From Pseudarthrobacter sp. NamE2 (lineage in GTDB: Bacteria; Actinomycetota; Actinomycetes; Actinomycetales; Micrococcaceae), in the NCBI RefSeq assembly GCF_005796205.1, contig NZ_VAHN01000004.1, positions 205,545 through 269,544 on the forward strand: a DNA stretch of 64,000 nt, in the 5' to 3' direction. The notes under the pieces are model-generated. The model had not been told where the DNA came from, searched no databases, and saw only the letters and a program-made list of their open reading frames with translations. Position numbers and translations under genes: made by a program. Shown here piece after piece: positions 15,916-25,478 of the stretch (the stretch's first letter is position 1; every line of letters starts with the position of its first letter).

Positions 15916-16892
15916 GGGTCCTGGTCACCGGCGCGAGCGGCATGCTCGGGCGGGAAGTGGCGCGGCTGCTGGTGCGCCAGGGCCATGACGTGACAACGTT
16001 CCAGCGCCGGCCCGCAGGGGTCGACGGCGCCGCGGACGTTTGCGGGTCCGTCACGGATGACCGGGCGGTACAGGAAGCCGTCCGTGGCGCCGAGGGCGTC
16101 ATCCATTTGGCCGCGAAGGTCTCGTTCACGGGCCGGGCCGCGGAGTTCGACGAGGTGAACGTCCAGGGTACCCGCCGGCTGCTCCAGGCCGCCCGCGCGG
16201 CCGGGGTCCGGGACCTGGTGTTCGTGTCCTCGCCGTCCGTGGCCAATTCCGGTGCCGCCATCGCGGGGCTGGGCGCGGAGCCGGCGGACCCGGAACATGC
16301 CCACGGGGACTACTCCCGCACCAAGGCGGAGGCTGAACTGCTGGCGCTGGCAGCCGATGCCCCGGAGTTCCGGGTGGCGGCGGTGCGCCCGCACATCGTC
16401 TGGGGTCCGGGCGATACGCAGCTGGTGGAACGGGTCCTGGACCGCGCCCGCCGCGGCCGCCTGCCGCTGCTCGACGCCGGCGCGGCCCTGATCGACACCA
16501 CCTACATCGACAACGCCGCGTCGGCGATCGCCAGGGCGCTGTTCCGGATGGACCACATCCATGGCCGGGCCCTGGTGGTGACCAACGGCGAGCCCCGGCC
16601 GGTGGGGGAGCTGCTCGCTGGCATCTGCGCCGCGGGCGGTGTCCCTGCGCCGCGGTGGGCTGTGCCGGGTGTGATGGCGCGGGCGGCCGGGGCGGTGGTG
16701 GAAAAGGCCTGGACCTGGGCCGGACGCACCGAAGAGCCGCCAATGACCAGGTTCCTCGCCGAGCAGCTGTCCACCGCGCACTGGTTCGACCAGCGCCAGA
16801 CCCGCGAGCTCCTGGACTGGACGCCCGCCGTCTCGTTGGACGAGGGCCTGGCGCGGCTGGCGGAGCACTACGGGGGCGAGCCGCCGGCCTGA
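15912..16892 (+). CDS. oleD: OleD, NADPH-dependent 2-alkyl-3-ketoalkanoate reductase
   Basis: A 326-residue extended short-chain dehydrogenase. The Rossmann motif VTGASGMLG begins at residue 5; VFVSSPSVANSG and YSRTKAEAE supply the Ser and Tyr-x3-Lys of the active site; RPHIVWGPGD follows. It reduces the OleA product to the 2-alkyl-3-hydroxyacid used by OleC. ATG overlaps the oleBC stop (ATGA), giving a tight three-gene operon with the complete OleABCD set. Confidence 0.9.
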   Translation: MRVLVTGASGMLGREVARLLVRQGHDVTTFQRRPAGVDGAADVCGSVTDDRAVQEAVRGAEGVIHLAAKVSFTGRAAEFDEVNVQGTRRLLQAARAAGVRDLVFVSSPSVANSGAAIAGLGAEPADPEHAHGDYSRTKAEAELLALAADAPEFRVAAVRPHIVWGPGDTQLVERVLDRARRGRLPLLDAGAALIDTTYIDNAASAIARALFRMDHIHGRALVVTNGEPRPVGELLAGICAAGGVPAPRWAVPGVMARAAGAVVEKAWTWAGRTEEPPMTRFLAEQLSTAHWFDQRQTRELLDWTPAVSLDEGLARLAEHYGGEPPA

Positions 16893-17140
16893 GTTTTCGC
16901 TGCGCAGATTCCCTGGCGCTCCCCGGATACGGGCGCGTCAGAGAACGTGCGCGTCACCGGCGAATTTGCGCCTCGGGAACGGCAGAAAACGTACGACGGC
17001 GGCTCGCGCCGGTGCGCCGCTAGCTCACTGCCGGCCAACTTCCTGCGGCGAAACCGTATCGCGGAACTCTTCGGCGACAAGCTCTCACCGGGTCCGGGTC
17101 GGCATCAAAGCTCACCACGATGCGACTGTTACCGAAGTGC

Positions 17141-17956
17141 TCAGTCTCCTGGCTGTTCGACCGCTCCCGAATCCGAGAGGACCTCCGGCTCCGAATTTTT
17201 TCCGGTTTCGGGGGCTGGCTCCTGGCTTTGGTCGCTTTCGGATGTGATGTCCGACGGGGTGTCGCTGGTTTCGTTCGCCGCTGGTTGTTCAGTTACAAGC
17301 GGGCTGCTGTCGCCGCCATTGGGGGTGCTGTTCGACGCCGTGTCATCGTCTGCGGTAATGCCTCCCTCAACCTGCGTTGGCACCTGCCCCTCGTTGTCAG
17401 ACGAGTTGTCTGCCTCGCCGGAGTTGGTCGGAGTGCCGGTCAGTGCTTTACCCAGCGTTGTCGTGTGCTTGGCGGCCCCGTCGTCGATGCTGGACGTTGC
17501 CGAGACAAGGCTGGAGATGGGCTGATTGGTTCCGAATTCCACAGCAGTGAGCCCGACCATCGCGAGCACGAACGCCGCGGCGCTGACGGCCCCGAGCTTG
17601 ATCCAGGTCCTGGTCGTGAAACGTTGACCCGCAGGCTCCCGTTGGAAGTTATAGCTCGCAGGCGCAGCGTCGGCGGCCGTAAAGTCGCCGTCGTCGGGCA
17701 GCGTGCGGTTCCTGTTTCGCTGAGGCATCTTGGTGAGTGCCATGGTGGCGGCAGAACTGAGTGTTCGGGCGTAGAGAGCGGCACCCACGGTCGCGATTAT
17801 GGAGCCGAGTGCTGCACCAATAAGTGTTCCCGCAACACCCAGGAAGGATCCCACAAAGGCGGAGGTCACTGCGGCTAAAGCCGAGCCAATAGTTTGGGTG
17901 CCGCTTAGTCCAAGGAACTGTTTCGGCTTGTCATCGGTAACGGAGTCGGCAGGCAT
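17141..17956 (-). CDS. membrane protein with long acidic Ser/Thr/Pro-rich extracellular tail
   Basis: A 271-residue hypothetical protein. Residues ~10-60 are a Gly/Ala-rich hydrophobic region (VTSAFVGSFLGVAGTLIGAA), followed by a hydrophilic loop, then a clear membrane helix near residue 120-140 (WIKLGAVSAAAFVLAMVG). The last ~120 residues are Asp/Glu/Ser/Thr/Pro/Gln-rich and probably disordered outside the cell. ATG 17956 is chosen; a GTG 12 nt earlier is possible. Similar proteins are found scattered in actinobacteria without an assigned role. The 248 bp between it and oleD show no gene. Confidence 0.6.
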   Translation of the reverse strand: MPADSVTDDKPKQFLGLSGTQTIGSALAAVTSAFVGSFLGVAGTLIGAALGSIIATVGAALYARTLSSAATMALTKMPQRNRNRTLPDDGDFTAADAAPASYNFQREPAGQRFTTRTWIKLGAVSAAAFVLAMVGLTAVEFGTNQPISSLVSATSSIDDGAAKHTTTLGKALTGTPTNSGEADNSSDNEGQVPTQVEGGITADDDTASNSTPNGGDSSPLVTEQPAANETSDTPSDITSESDQSQEPAPETGKNSEPEVLSDSGAVEQPGD

Positions 17957-18075
17957 AAACACACACACTTCAGTCGGAAAAGGTTACGAACAGATAACGA
18001 TACTAGCAGTGGTGGGTTCCTAACCCTTGGCTGGTCCGCAGTTAGCAAGGCCAGCTCGTCGCGGGGGGAGGGCGC

Positions 18076-18125
18076 TTGACGGTGCTGCGGGCTTTTGCAT
18101 ATCCTGAACGAACGGTCGGTAAATA
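18076..18125 (+). promoter_or_regulatory. promoter and probable PaaR-type operator of the paa operon
   Basis: TTGACG (18076-18081) and TATCCT (18100-18105), 18 bp apart, form a good vegetative promoter. Immediately downstream GAACGAACGGTCGGTAAAT overlaps the expected transcription start and contains an imperfect ACGAACGGTCGGT dyad like the ACCG...CGGT operators of TetR-type PaaR regulators. No paaR gene is in the window. The promoter is read directly; the regulator is inference. Confidence 0.6.
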
Positions 18126-18164
18126 ATTCCGCACGTCCCAGAAGGTCATTGCATAGGAGCAACC

Positions 18165-19171
<1,007 letters not shown>

Positions 19172-19175
<4 letters not shown>

Positions 19176-19612
19176 GTCCCCACGGCAACCCGGAAGAGCC
19201 GGCCAGTTCGGCAGCAGAGATCAAGCGTGAAGCGCCGAAGGTTTCCACAGGCTCAACCAACGATTCGGTGATTGAGCCTGTCGAAATCAAGAGCTCAACC
19301 ACCGAGGTTTCGACAAGCTCAACCACCGGTAGAAGCGGTTGGGGGCTGTGGGAGGTTTTTGTCCGGTCGAGCCGCGGGTTGAGCCACGTCCACGCCGGAT
19401 CTCTGCATGCACCGGATGCCGCCATGGCCCTCCGTAATGCCCGTGACCTCTACACCCGCCGGAACGAGGGCGTCTCCATTTGGGTCGTCCCCGCAGAGGC
19501 CATCGCCGCCAGCGACCCCGACGCCAAGGGCTCCTTCTTCGAGTCGCCCCAGGGCAAGGACTACCGGCACGCCACGTACTACACCAAGAGCGAAGGGGTA
19601 AAGCACCTGTGA
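19172..19612 (+). CDS. paaB: PaaB, epoxidase subunit with unusual repeat-derived N-terminal extension
   Basis: A 146-residue protein. The conserved PaaB domain starts only near residue 55 ([20 protein letters not shown], then [14 protein letters not shown] and GVSIWVVP) and has the normal ~92 residues. The first ~54 residues are low complexity and hydrophilic; their DNA contains three copies of a dispersed ~20-bp repeat in alternating orientation. The ATGA overlap with paaA fixes the start upstream of the extension, so it is probably translated. PaaB bridges PaaA/PaaC in the epoxidase complex. Confidence 0.9.
19240..19325. repeat. three copies of the GGTTGAGCCTGTCGAAACC repeat inside paaB
   Basis: Copies at 19240-19259 (reverse), 19268-19288 (direct) and 19305-19325 (reverse), each with a few mismatches. 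All keep the paaB frame open. The same unit occurs at 25409-25430 and in the E2 linker at 58473-58936. Confidence 0.8.
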
Positions 19613-20469
19613 GCGAAGCCAACGCCAGCGCCACCCGCATCACCCCCGGCAACGCGCTCCGCCCGGAGGATATCGCGCTCGAGGTCCGCACCGGCCTGGC
19701 CAAACCGTCGGAGGACATCGCCGAGTACGCCCTGCGCCTGGGCGACGACGCCCTGATCCTCGCCCAGCGCCTGGGCCACTGGATTTCCCGCGCGCCGGAG
19801 CTGGAGGAGGACATCGCCCTGGGCAACATCGCCCTGGACCAGCTGGGCCACGCCCGCAGCTTCCTCACCTACGCCGGCGGCGCTATGTCCAATGAAGACG
19901 GCACGGCCAAGACCGAGGACGACCTGGCCTACTTCCGCCGCGAGCACGAGTTCCGCAGCGTCCAGCTGTTCGAGCAGCCCAACGGCGACTTCGCGGTGAC
20001 CATCGCCCGGCAGTTCATCGTGAGCTACTACCAGTTCGAGCTTTACCGCCGCCTCACCGAATCCACGGACCCCACCCTGGCCGCCATCGCCGCCAAGGCC
20101 GTGAAGGAAGTGGACTACCACCGGGACCACAGCGCCCAGTGGGTCCTGCGCCTGGCCGGTGGCACCGAAGAGTCAAGAACAAGAATGATTCACGCCCTGC
20201 GGCTGATGTGGCCGTATGTCGAGGAGCTCTTCCGCGACGATGACCTGGTGATGCGCCTCGCGGAGGCGGGTGCCGCCGTCGTACCTTCCTCGCTGCGGGG
20301 AGACTTCGACAGGCTGACCGGCGAAGTCCTCAGAGAAGCCGAACTCGAGGTGCCGGACGTCCCGCCCGCACCCGGCGGCGGCCGGCAGGGCAGGCACTCG
20401 GAACACCTGGGCTACATCCTCGCCGAAATGCAGGTGCTGGCCCGCGAACATCCCGGAGCAACCTGGTGA
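19609..20469 (+). CDS. paaC: PaaC, structural subunit of phenylacetyl-CoA epoxidase
   Basis: A 286-residue ferritin-like protein with IAEYALRLGDDALILAQRLG, LEEDIALGNIALDQLGHAR, FVxFExY-like helices and the VDYHRDHSAQWVLRLAGGT region. PaaC pairs with PaaA but lacks a working di-iron centre in characterised enzymes. GTG 19609 overlaps the paaB stop (GTGA). The C-terminus is Pro/Gly-rich (PPAPGGGRQG) before a final helix. Confidence 0.95.
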   Translation: MSEANASATRITPGNALRPEDIALEVRTGLAKPSEDIAEYALRLGDDALILAQRLGHWISRAPELEEDIALGNIALDQLGHARSFLTYAGGAMSNEDGTAKTEDDLAYFRREHEFRSVQLFEQPNGDFAVTIARQFIVSYYQFELYRRLTESTDPTLAAIAAKAVKEVDYHRDHSAQWVLRLAGGTEESRTRMIHALRLMWPYVEELFRDDDLVMRLAEAGAAVVPSSLRGDFDRLTGEVLREAELEVPDVPPAPGGGRQGRHSEHLGYILAEMQVLAREHPGATW

Positions 20470-20993
20470 CACCCACGTACATCTCGGACTTTGAAACCCG
20501 GACCCGGACGCCAAAGCAAAAGGCGTGGGACATCGCCGCCACCGTGTGCGATCCCGAGATTCCGGTGCTCACCATCGCAGACCTGGGCATCCTGCGGGAC
20601 GTCCAGGTGGGACCGGACCAAGGAATCACGGTCACCATCACCCCCACGTACTCGGGCTGCCCGGCCATGGACGCCATCCGGGACGACCTCAAGGCAGCCT
20701 TCGCCAAGGAGGGGTACACGGACGTGCAGGTGGACCTGGTCCTCGCCCCGGCCTGGACCACGGACTGGATGACGGCCGAGGGCAAAGCCAAGCTGGAGGA
20801 GTACGGGATCGCATCGCCGACCGGCTTGGCCACAGCAAACAGGGGCCCCGTCAAGCTGAAGATGGCCGTCAAGTGCCCGCAGTGCTCCAGCCTGAACACC
20901 AAAGAGCTCACCCGCTTCGGTTCCACCTCCTGCAAGGCCCTGTATGTGTGCCAGGACTGCAGGGAACCGTTCGACTACTTCAAGGTCCTGTAA
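20466..20993 (+). CDS. paaD: PaaD, iron-sulfur maturation factor for the epoxidase
   Basis: A 175-residue protein with an N-terminal DUF59/MIP18-like domain (CDPEIPVLTIADLGILRDV, TPTYSGCPAMD) and a C-terminal zinc-ribbon-like set CPQCSS...CQDC. In this family it helps load or repair metal clusters of the PaaABCE complex. GTG 20466 overlaps the paaC stop. Cys in SGCPAM and the four C-terminal cysteines are all present. Confidence 0.93.
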   Translation: MTPTYISDFETRTRTPKQKAWDIAATVCDPEIPVLTIADLGILRDVQVGPDQGITVTITPTYSGCPAMDAIRDDLKAAFAKEGYTDVQVDLVLAPAWTTDWMTAEGKAKLEEYGIASPTGLATANRGPVKLKMAVKCPQCSSLNTKELTRFGSTSCKALYVCQDCREPFDYFKVL

Positions 20994-21002
20994 GGAAGCC
21001 CC

Positions 21003-22244
21003 ATGCCTGTTGTCCGCCAGACCGCCGCCGAAGAGGCGCAGGCCACCGGCCGCAGTCGTCCGTCCTTCCATACGCTCGCCGTGAAGGAGGTGCGCCGGCT
21101 GACCGAGGACGCCATCGAGGTCACCTTCCACGTGCCGGCCGAACTCGCCGGCCAGTTCGACTACCTGCCCGGCCAGTACGTGGCCCTGCGCACCAAGCTG
21201 CCGGACGAGACCGGCGAACTGCGTGAGGTGCGCCGCAGTTATTCCATCTGTGCCGAGCCGCGCAGTTTCGAGGACGGCAGCAGCGAGATCCGGGTGGCCG
21301 TGAAGAAGGACCTGGGCGGGCTGTTCTCCACATGGGCCAACGCCGAGCTGAAGGCGGGGGACACCCTGGACGTGATGAGCCCCATGGGCGCGTTCGTGTC
21401 CAGGCACGGCCGGGGCGGCAAGGCCGTGGAGCATAACCGGATGAACTCCATGAACAACCCGGACCAGCTGGCCGGGGAGGTGGCCAGCCAGGGGGAGGCG
21501 AGCTTTGTGGCTATCGCGGCGGGCAGCGGCATCACCCCGGTGATCGCGATCGCCCGCACGCTGCTGGCAAAGAACCCCGACTGCCGGTTCGACCTGATCT
21601 ACGCCAACAAGGCCGCCATGGACGTGATGTTCCTGGAGGAGCTGGCGGACCTGAAGGACAAGTACCCGCAGCGGCTGGCCATCCACCACGTGCTGAGCCG
21701 CGAGCAGCGGATCGCGCCGCTGCTGAGCGGACGGATTGATGCCGAGAAGCTGCAGCAGCTGCTGGGCACCGCCATCCACGCGGACGACGTGGACGAATGG
21801 TTCCTGTGCGGGCCGTTCGAGCTGGTGCAGCTGTGCCGGGACACCCTGGCCGAGCGCGGCGTGAAGCCGGAGAACATCCGGTTCGAGCTGTTCACGTCCG
21901 GCAAGCCGGACCGGCCGGAGGGGCACGCCGGCCGTCCCGTGGTGGTGGACGAGAGCCAGGAGACGTACAAGATCACGTTCAAGCTGGACGGGCTGCAGGG
22001 CGACGTGGCCAGCCCCACGCACGCGCGCGAGTCCATCCTCAACGCCGCGCTGCGGGTCCGCCCGGACGTGCCGTTCGCGTGCGCCGGGGGAGTGTGCGGC
22101 ACGTGCCGGGCCAAGGTGGTGGCCGGCAGCGTGGCCATGGACGAAAACTACGCGCTGGAGCAGGATGAGCTGGACAAGGGGTACGTGCTGACCTGCCAGA
22201 GCCACCCCACCAGCAAAGAGGTCACCGTCGACTTCGACGTCTAA
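21003..22244 (+). CDS. paaE: PaaE, NADPH-dependent reductase of the epoxidase
   Basis: A 413-residue flavodoxin-reductase-type protein. FAD binding is seen at RRSYSICA, NAD(P) binding at AAGSGITPVIAIA, and a C-terminal plant-type [2Fe-2S] ferredoxin at CAGGVCGTCRAK with a distal LTCQ. It passes electrons from NADPH to the PaaA di-iron site. Between the FAD and NAD domains it carries an extra segment of about 25 residues (around AVEHNRMNSMNNPDQ) not usual in proteobacterial PaaE. It starts 9 nt after paaD with AAGGAAG upstream. Confidence 0.95.
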   Translation: MPVVRQTAAEEAQATGRSRPSFHTLAVKEVRRLTEDAIEVTFHVPAELAGQFDYLPGQYVALRTKLPDETGELREVRRSYSICAEPRSFEDGSSEIRVAVKKDLGGLFSTWANAELKAGDTLDVMSPMGAFVSRHGRGGKAVEHNRMNSMNNPDQLAGEVASQGEASFVAIAAGSGITPVIAIARTLLAKNPDCRFDLIYANKAAMDVMFLEELADLKDKYPQRLAIHHVLSREQRIAPLLSGRIDAEKLQQLLGTAIHADDVDEWFLCGPFELVQLCRDTLAERGVKPENIRFELFTSGKPDRPEGHAGRPVVVDESQETYKITFKLDGLQGDVASPTHARESILNAALRVRPDVPFACAGGVCGTCRAKVVAGSVAMDENYALEQDELDKGYVLTCQSHPTSKEVTVDFDV

Positions 22245-22256
22245 CAAAGGAGCCCC

Positions 22257-23042
22257 ATGATTTCCCTCTCCATCAGCAACGGCGTCGCCGAGGTCGTCCT
22301 GGATGCCCCGCAGAAGCTGAACTCACTGGACGAGCATGCGCTGAACGAGCTGAGGCAGGCTTACGACGACGCTGCTGCCGCCGCCGAGAGCGGGAAGGTG
22401 CGGGCGCTGCTCCTGCGCGGAGAGGGCCGCGCCTTCTGCGCGGGCCGGGACATCGCCGGGGTCACCCCGGAGAGCGACGACGCCGCCGCGTACCTGGGCG
22501 GGCTGGTGGAGCCGCTGCTGAAGAAGATGGCATCGTTCCCGGCGCCGACGTTCGCGGCGGCACAGGGCGCCTGCCTGGGGGTCGGGCTGGGGCTGCTGCT
22601 GGCCACGGACGTGGTTTACGTGGCGGAGAACGCGAAGTTCGGCTCGCCGTTCGCGAAGCTTGGGGCGACGCTGGATTCGGGCGGGCACTGGTACTTCACG
22701 GAGCGGCTGGGCATGCACCGGACCCTGGACCTGATCTACACGGCAGACCTGATCTCCGGCGCCGAGGCGGTGGCGCAGGGAATGTTCAGCCGGGCCATGC
22801 CGGCGGACACGCTGCTGGACAGCACCCGGGAGATCGTGGCCAAGGTGGCTTCCGGTGCAACGGGGGCGTTTGTTTCGTCCAAGGAACTGGTGGCGCACAT
22901 CCGCGACCAGCGACTGGGCCTGTGGGAAGCCATGCAGGAGGAGAACGCTGAGCAGGCGCGGCTCTGCAAGACCGAGGACTACGCCGAGGGTTTCCGGGCG
23001 TTCCAGGAGAAGCGCGAGCCGACGTTCACCGGTTTAGCGTAG
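22257..23042 (+). CDS. enoyl-CoA hydratase/isomerase of the phenylacetate pathway
   Basis: A 261-residue crotonase-family protein: AEVVLDAPQKLNSLDEHAL, the oxyanion loop GRAFCAGRDIAGV and AAAQGACLGVGLGLLLATD. As the last gene of the paa operon, 12 nt after paaE with an AAAGGAG site, it is likely PaaF or PaaG (hydratase or 1,2-epoxyphenylacetyl-CoA isomerase). The two cannot be told apart by eye. Later pathway genes (paaZ, paaH, paaJ, paaK) are not in the window. Confidence 0.85.
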   Translation: MISLSISNGVAEVVLDAPQKLNSLDEHALNELRQAYDDAAAAAESGKVRALLLRGEGRAFCAGRDIAGVTPESDDAAAYLGGLVEPLLKKMASFPAPTFAAAQGACLGVGLGLLLATDVVYVAENAKFGSPFAKLGATLDSGGHWYFTERLGMHRTLDLIYTADLISGAEAVAQGMFSRAMPADTLLDSTREIVAKVASGATGAFVSSKELVAHIRDQRLGLWEAMQEENAEQARLCKTEDYAEGFRAFQEKREPTFTGLA

Positions 23043-23120
23043 CTGCTGGACGGTCCTGGCTCACCATGGGCGAAACTATCAACGCGCCCAGCCTAGCCTT
23101 GCACCGATGGCAGGCGAGGA

Positions 23121-23447
23121 TCAGGACGGCACTGAGTCCGGGTGCGGCTCGAGATCTCCAGCGCGGTCCTCCGGCGACGTTGAAAGATCCGGCACTGTGG
23201 AGGGCTGAAACAACTCACGCAATTGGTTCCCGACCGCGTGAGCTTCCATCAAATGCAGGCTCATGTCGCCGAACCCCAGGACGCCGGCTGCGTAGTCCCT
23301 CAGATCATTTTGCAACTCAAGAATCTCCGCGTGCAGGTTCGTGTTAGTGCGCAGCCAGCTGCAATCCTGGGACGCTGCCCTCGTCAGCCCGCTCAAAACT
23401 TGAGCTGCCCGATTAATTTTGAGTGCCATCTCAGGTGTCAGTTCCAT
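23121..23447 (-). CDS. hypothetical protein, about 108 residues
   Basis: The frame from ATG 23447 reads MELTPEMALKINRAAQVLSG, DCSWLRTNTNLHAEILELQN, LGFGDMSLHLMEAHAVGNQL and an acidic Ser/Pro tail. A G-rich stretch precedes the ATG. The frame is also open upstream, over the autokinase relic, where it is probably only a shadow. Composition resembles a helical soluble protein. No family was recognised. Confidence 0.4.
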   Translation of the reverse strand: MELTPEMALKINRAAQVLSGLTRAASQDCSWLRTNTNLHAEILELQNDLRDYAAGVLGFGDMSLHLMEAHAVGNQLRELFQPSTVPDLSTSPEDRAGDLEPHPDSVPS

Positions 23448-23554
23448 TAGCAATGCCCCCCGGCGTTCGATGCAGGCAACAATGAGGCCTAGGCCACAGT
23501 GAAGAGTAAATGAATCATAACCATTTCCGACTGGCGCCGCCTCAAGTACAAGTC

Positions 23555-24774
23555 GTCCCCGCCGAGGCGGCCCCGTTGCCGACGCCACGGATCCATCCAC
23601 CGCGCAGCGCGTGGCCGACGCCTGGGTCATGGCCTTGTCGCCCAGGTGAAAGCTATAGAGACGGCACCTGTTGGCGGCACAAGCGAAGCTGCTGGCTCGG
23701 CAGCAACGGAGGCAGGTGCGCTGGCAGAAGTGACGGCGCCTGGCGGTCAGTATGCTTCCGCTGGGCAAGGCGGTCCTCCCCACCAGCCCCACCTCGCCCA
23801 ACATCAAGCTCAACCTGGCGCTGGGTGCGCTTGTTGGCCTGGCCCTCGGCCTGGCCTACGCGGTTCTCCGCCGGTACCTGGACCGGCGCATCAGCAAGGC
23901 TTCAGAAATTGAACGGCTTTTCGGTGTCCCCGTCATCGGTACCCTTCCGGTGGACCACCGGCTCGATGACAAAAGCACAGTCCTGGACGCCGGAACTTCA
24001 GCCGCCCAGGTCCAGGAGGCCGGGGGAGCGATGGCAGAAGCGCTCCGGGAGCTGCGCACCAACTTCGGCTTCCTGGATGTGGACCAGCCGCCGCGGATCA
24101 TCGTGGTGACCAGTTCGGTGCAGTCGGAAGGCAAATCCACTGTCACGGCCAACCTGGCGGTCACCATGGGGGCTGCCGGCGAGGACGTTGTGGTGGTCGA
24201 CGGCGACCTCCGCCGCCCAACGCTGGTGGACGTTTTCAACCTGGTTCCGGGAGTGGGCGTCACCGATGTCCTGGCCGGCAAGGCTGAACTGGTGGACGTC
24301 CTCCAGCCATGGGGTGCGCTCCCGAACCTCTCCGTCCTCGGCTCGGGCCGCATTCCGCCGAACCCCCGTGAACTGCTTGGGTCACGGGCGATGAAGAATA
24401 TGCTCTATGCGCTGGCGGAGGACCCAGTGGTGTTGATTGATGCGCCGCCGCTGCTTCCCGTCACAGACGCCGCAGTGCTTTCGCATGCCGCCGACGGAGC
24501 CGTCGTGGTGGTGCGAACCGGCAGGACTACGCAGGAGCAGCTGGACCAATCCCTGGGGAACCTAGAGAAGGTCAAGGGCAGGATCCTGGGTGCCGTGCTG
24601 AACTACGTGCCGACGAAGGGAACGGATTCCTACTCCTACTACGGAACGTACTCCTCTGTATCTGCGCTGGCGGCCGTTATCGAACCAGAGCCGCAGGACT
24701 CCGAGATTCCGGTTAGGGAAGCCGCTAAAGGCACTGTAAAAGCCGTCCTCAGCGGGCGCAGGGCGAAGTTGTAG
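23555..24774 (+). pseudogene. Wzz/tyrosine autokinase (BY-kinase) gene, 5'-truncated and frameshifted
   Basis: From 23752 one long frame carries the second membrane helix (NLALGALVGLALGLAYAVL), the Walker A SSVQSEGKST, Walker A' VVVDGDLRRPTLVDV, Walker B VVLIDAPPLLPVTD and a C-terminal tyrosine cluster (DSYSYYGTYSS). The preceding 190 bp still encode pieces of the periplasmic chain-length domain (QRVADAWVMALS, then QVKAIETAPVGG) in different frames, and the rest of that domain and the first helix are gone. The protein from 23752 could be made as a 340-residue kinase, but the gene is a remnant of a full copy like that at 45874-47454. Confidence 0.75.
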
Positions 24775-24781
24775 GCGTGGG

Positions 24782-25417
24782 ATGACGCAGCGCACCAACG
24801 CTACCCACCTCAGCGTCTCCGAGGCCGTGCTCCTGGGCCATGCGATGGTCTCTCGTCTGGCAGAGAGCCTCGGTGTGCGCGCCTTCTTCATCAAAATACC
24901 CGCCAGCGTGCTCCTCGGGCTCAGAAGCCCCAGAACGTCAACTGACGTGGACGTTCGTCCACTTCCGCTTTCCCGGCTTGGAGAATCCAGCCGACGAGTG
25001 CTTCGAGCTGATGTGGGGACTTACGGCTGACCTTGAGCTTGCGGGACAGTCGGTCCGTGTGCCGTCCAGGCCGCTCCAGCGACTGGTTCCCGGGCGGCGG
25101 TACGCCGCTTTCTGGAGGATCTCCTTCAGGAAGGCAATGCTGCCCCTGACTGGCCGCAGCCGTCCAAGGAATGGCGCAACCGAACCCTTGCAAAGGAGCC
25201 AGGAAGTGTCCGGCTCCTTGCTATTCTCCAAGCCCGCTGGCATGACAAGCCGAAAATTCTGTGGCGAGCTCTGTTCGACTCACCGAGACCTCTTGAGTGA
25301 GTGGGAACATCTACGCAGATGTACCGCTGCAGGGACATCTCCTGCTGCACAAAGCCAGATGTGCCCGATTCCTCAGCACCCTCCCTCGAATAGCCAAGGA
25401 CCTGCGAACCGGTAGTT
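24782..25417 (+). pseudogene. decayed nucleotidyltransferase-like gene
   Basis: The first frame reads THLSVSEAVLLGHAMVSRLA, GVRAFFIKIPASVLLGLRSP and TSTDVDV, like the nucleotidyltransferase-fold proteins that accompany glycan clusters. Coding sense then jumps frame (HFRFPGLENPADECFELMWG, LELAGQSVRVPSRPL) and finally to a third frame (GNIYADVPLQGHLLLHKARC, RFLSTLPRIAKDLRTG, stop at 25415-25417). At least two frameshifts and internal loss are needed. It follows the truncated autokinase by 7 bp, so both belong to an abandoned glycan locus. Confidence 0.6.
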
Positions 25418-25430
25418 GAGCCCGTCGAAA
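25409..25430 (+). repeat. single copy of the dispersed GGTTGAGCCTGTCGAAACC repeat
   Basis: The unit at 25409-25430 (two mismatches to the consensus) overlaps the stop of the decayed nucleotidyltransferase gene and lies about 50 bp before galU. Confidence 0.75.
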
Positions 25431-25478
25431 CCCCTTCTCAATTGCCTTTGGGCGCGCCTAATTTGTAAGGTTCAACCT

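Noticed and set aside
15447..16868. 473-codon antisense frame over oleBC/oleD
   Set aside because: No ribosome site or family similarity; opposite strand is OleD.
20412..22247. 611-codon open frame antisense to paaC-paaE
   Set aside because: Same high-GC artefact; the forward genes are unambiguous paa genes.
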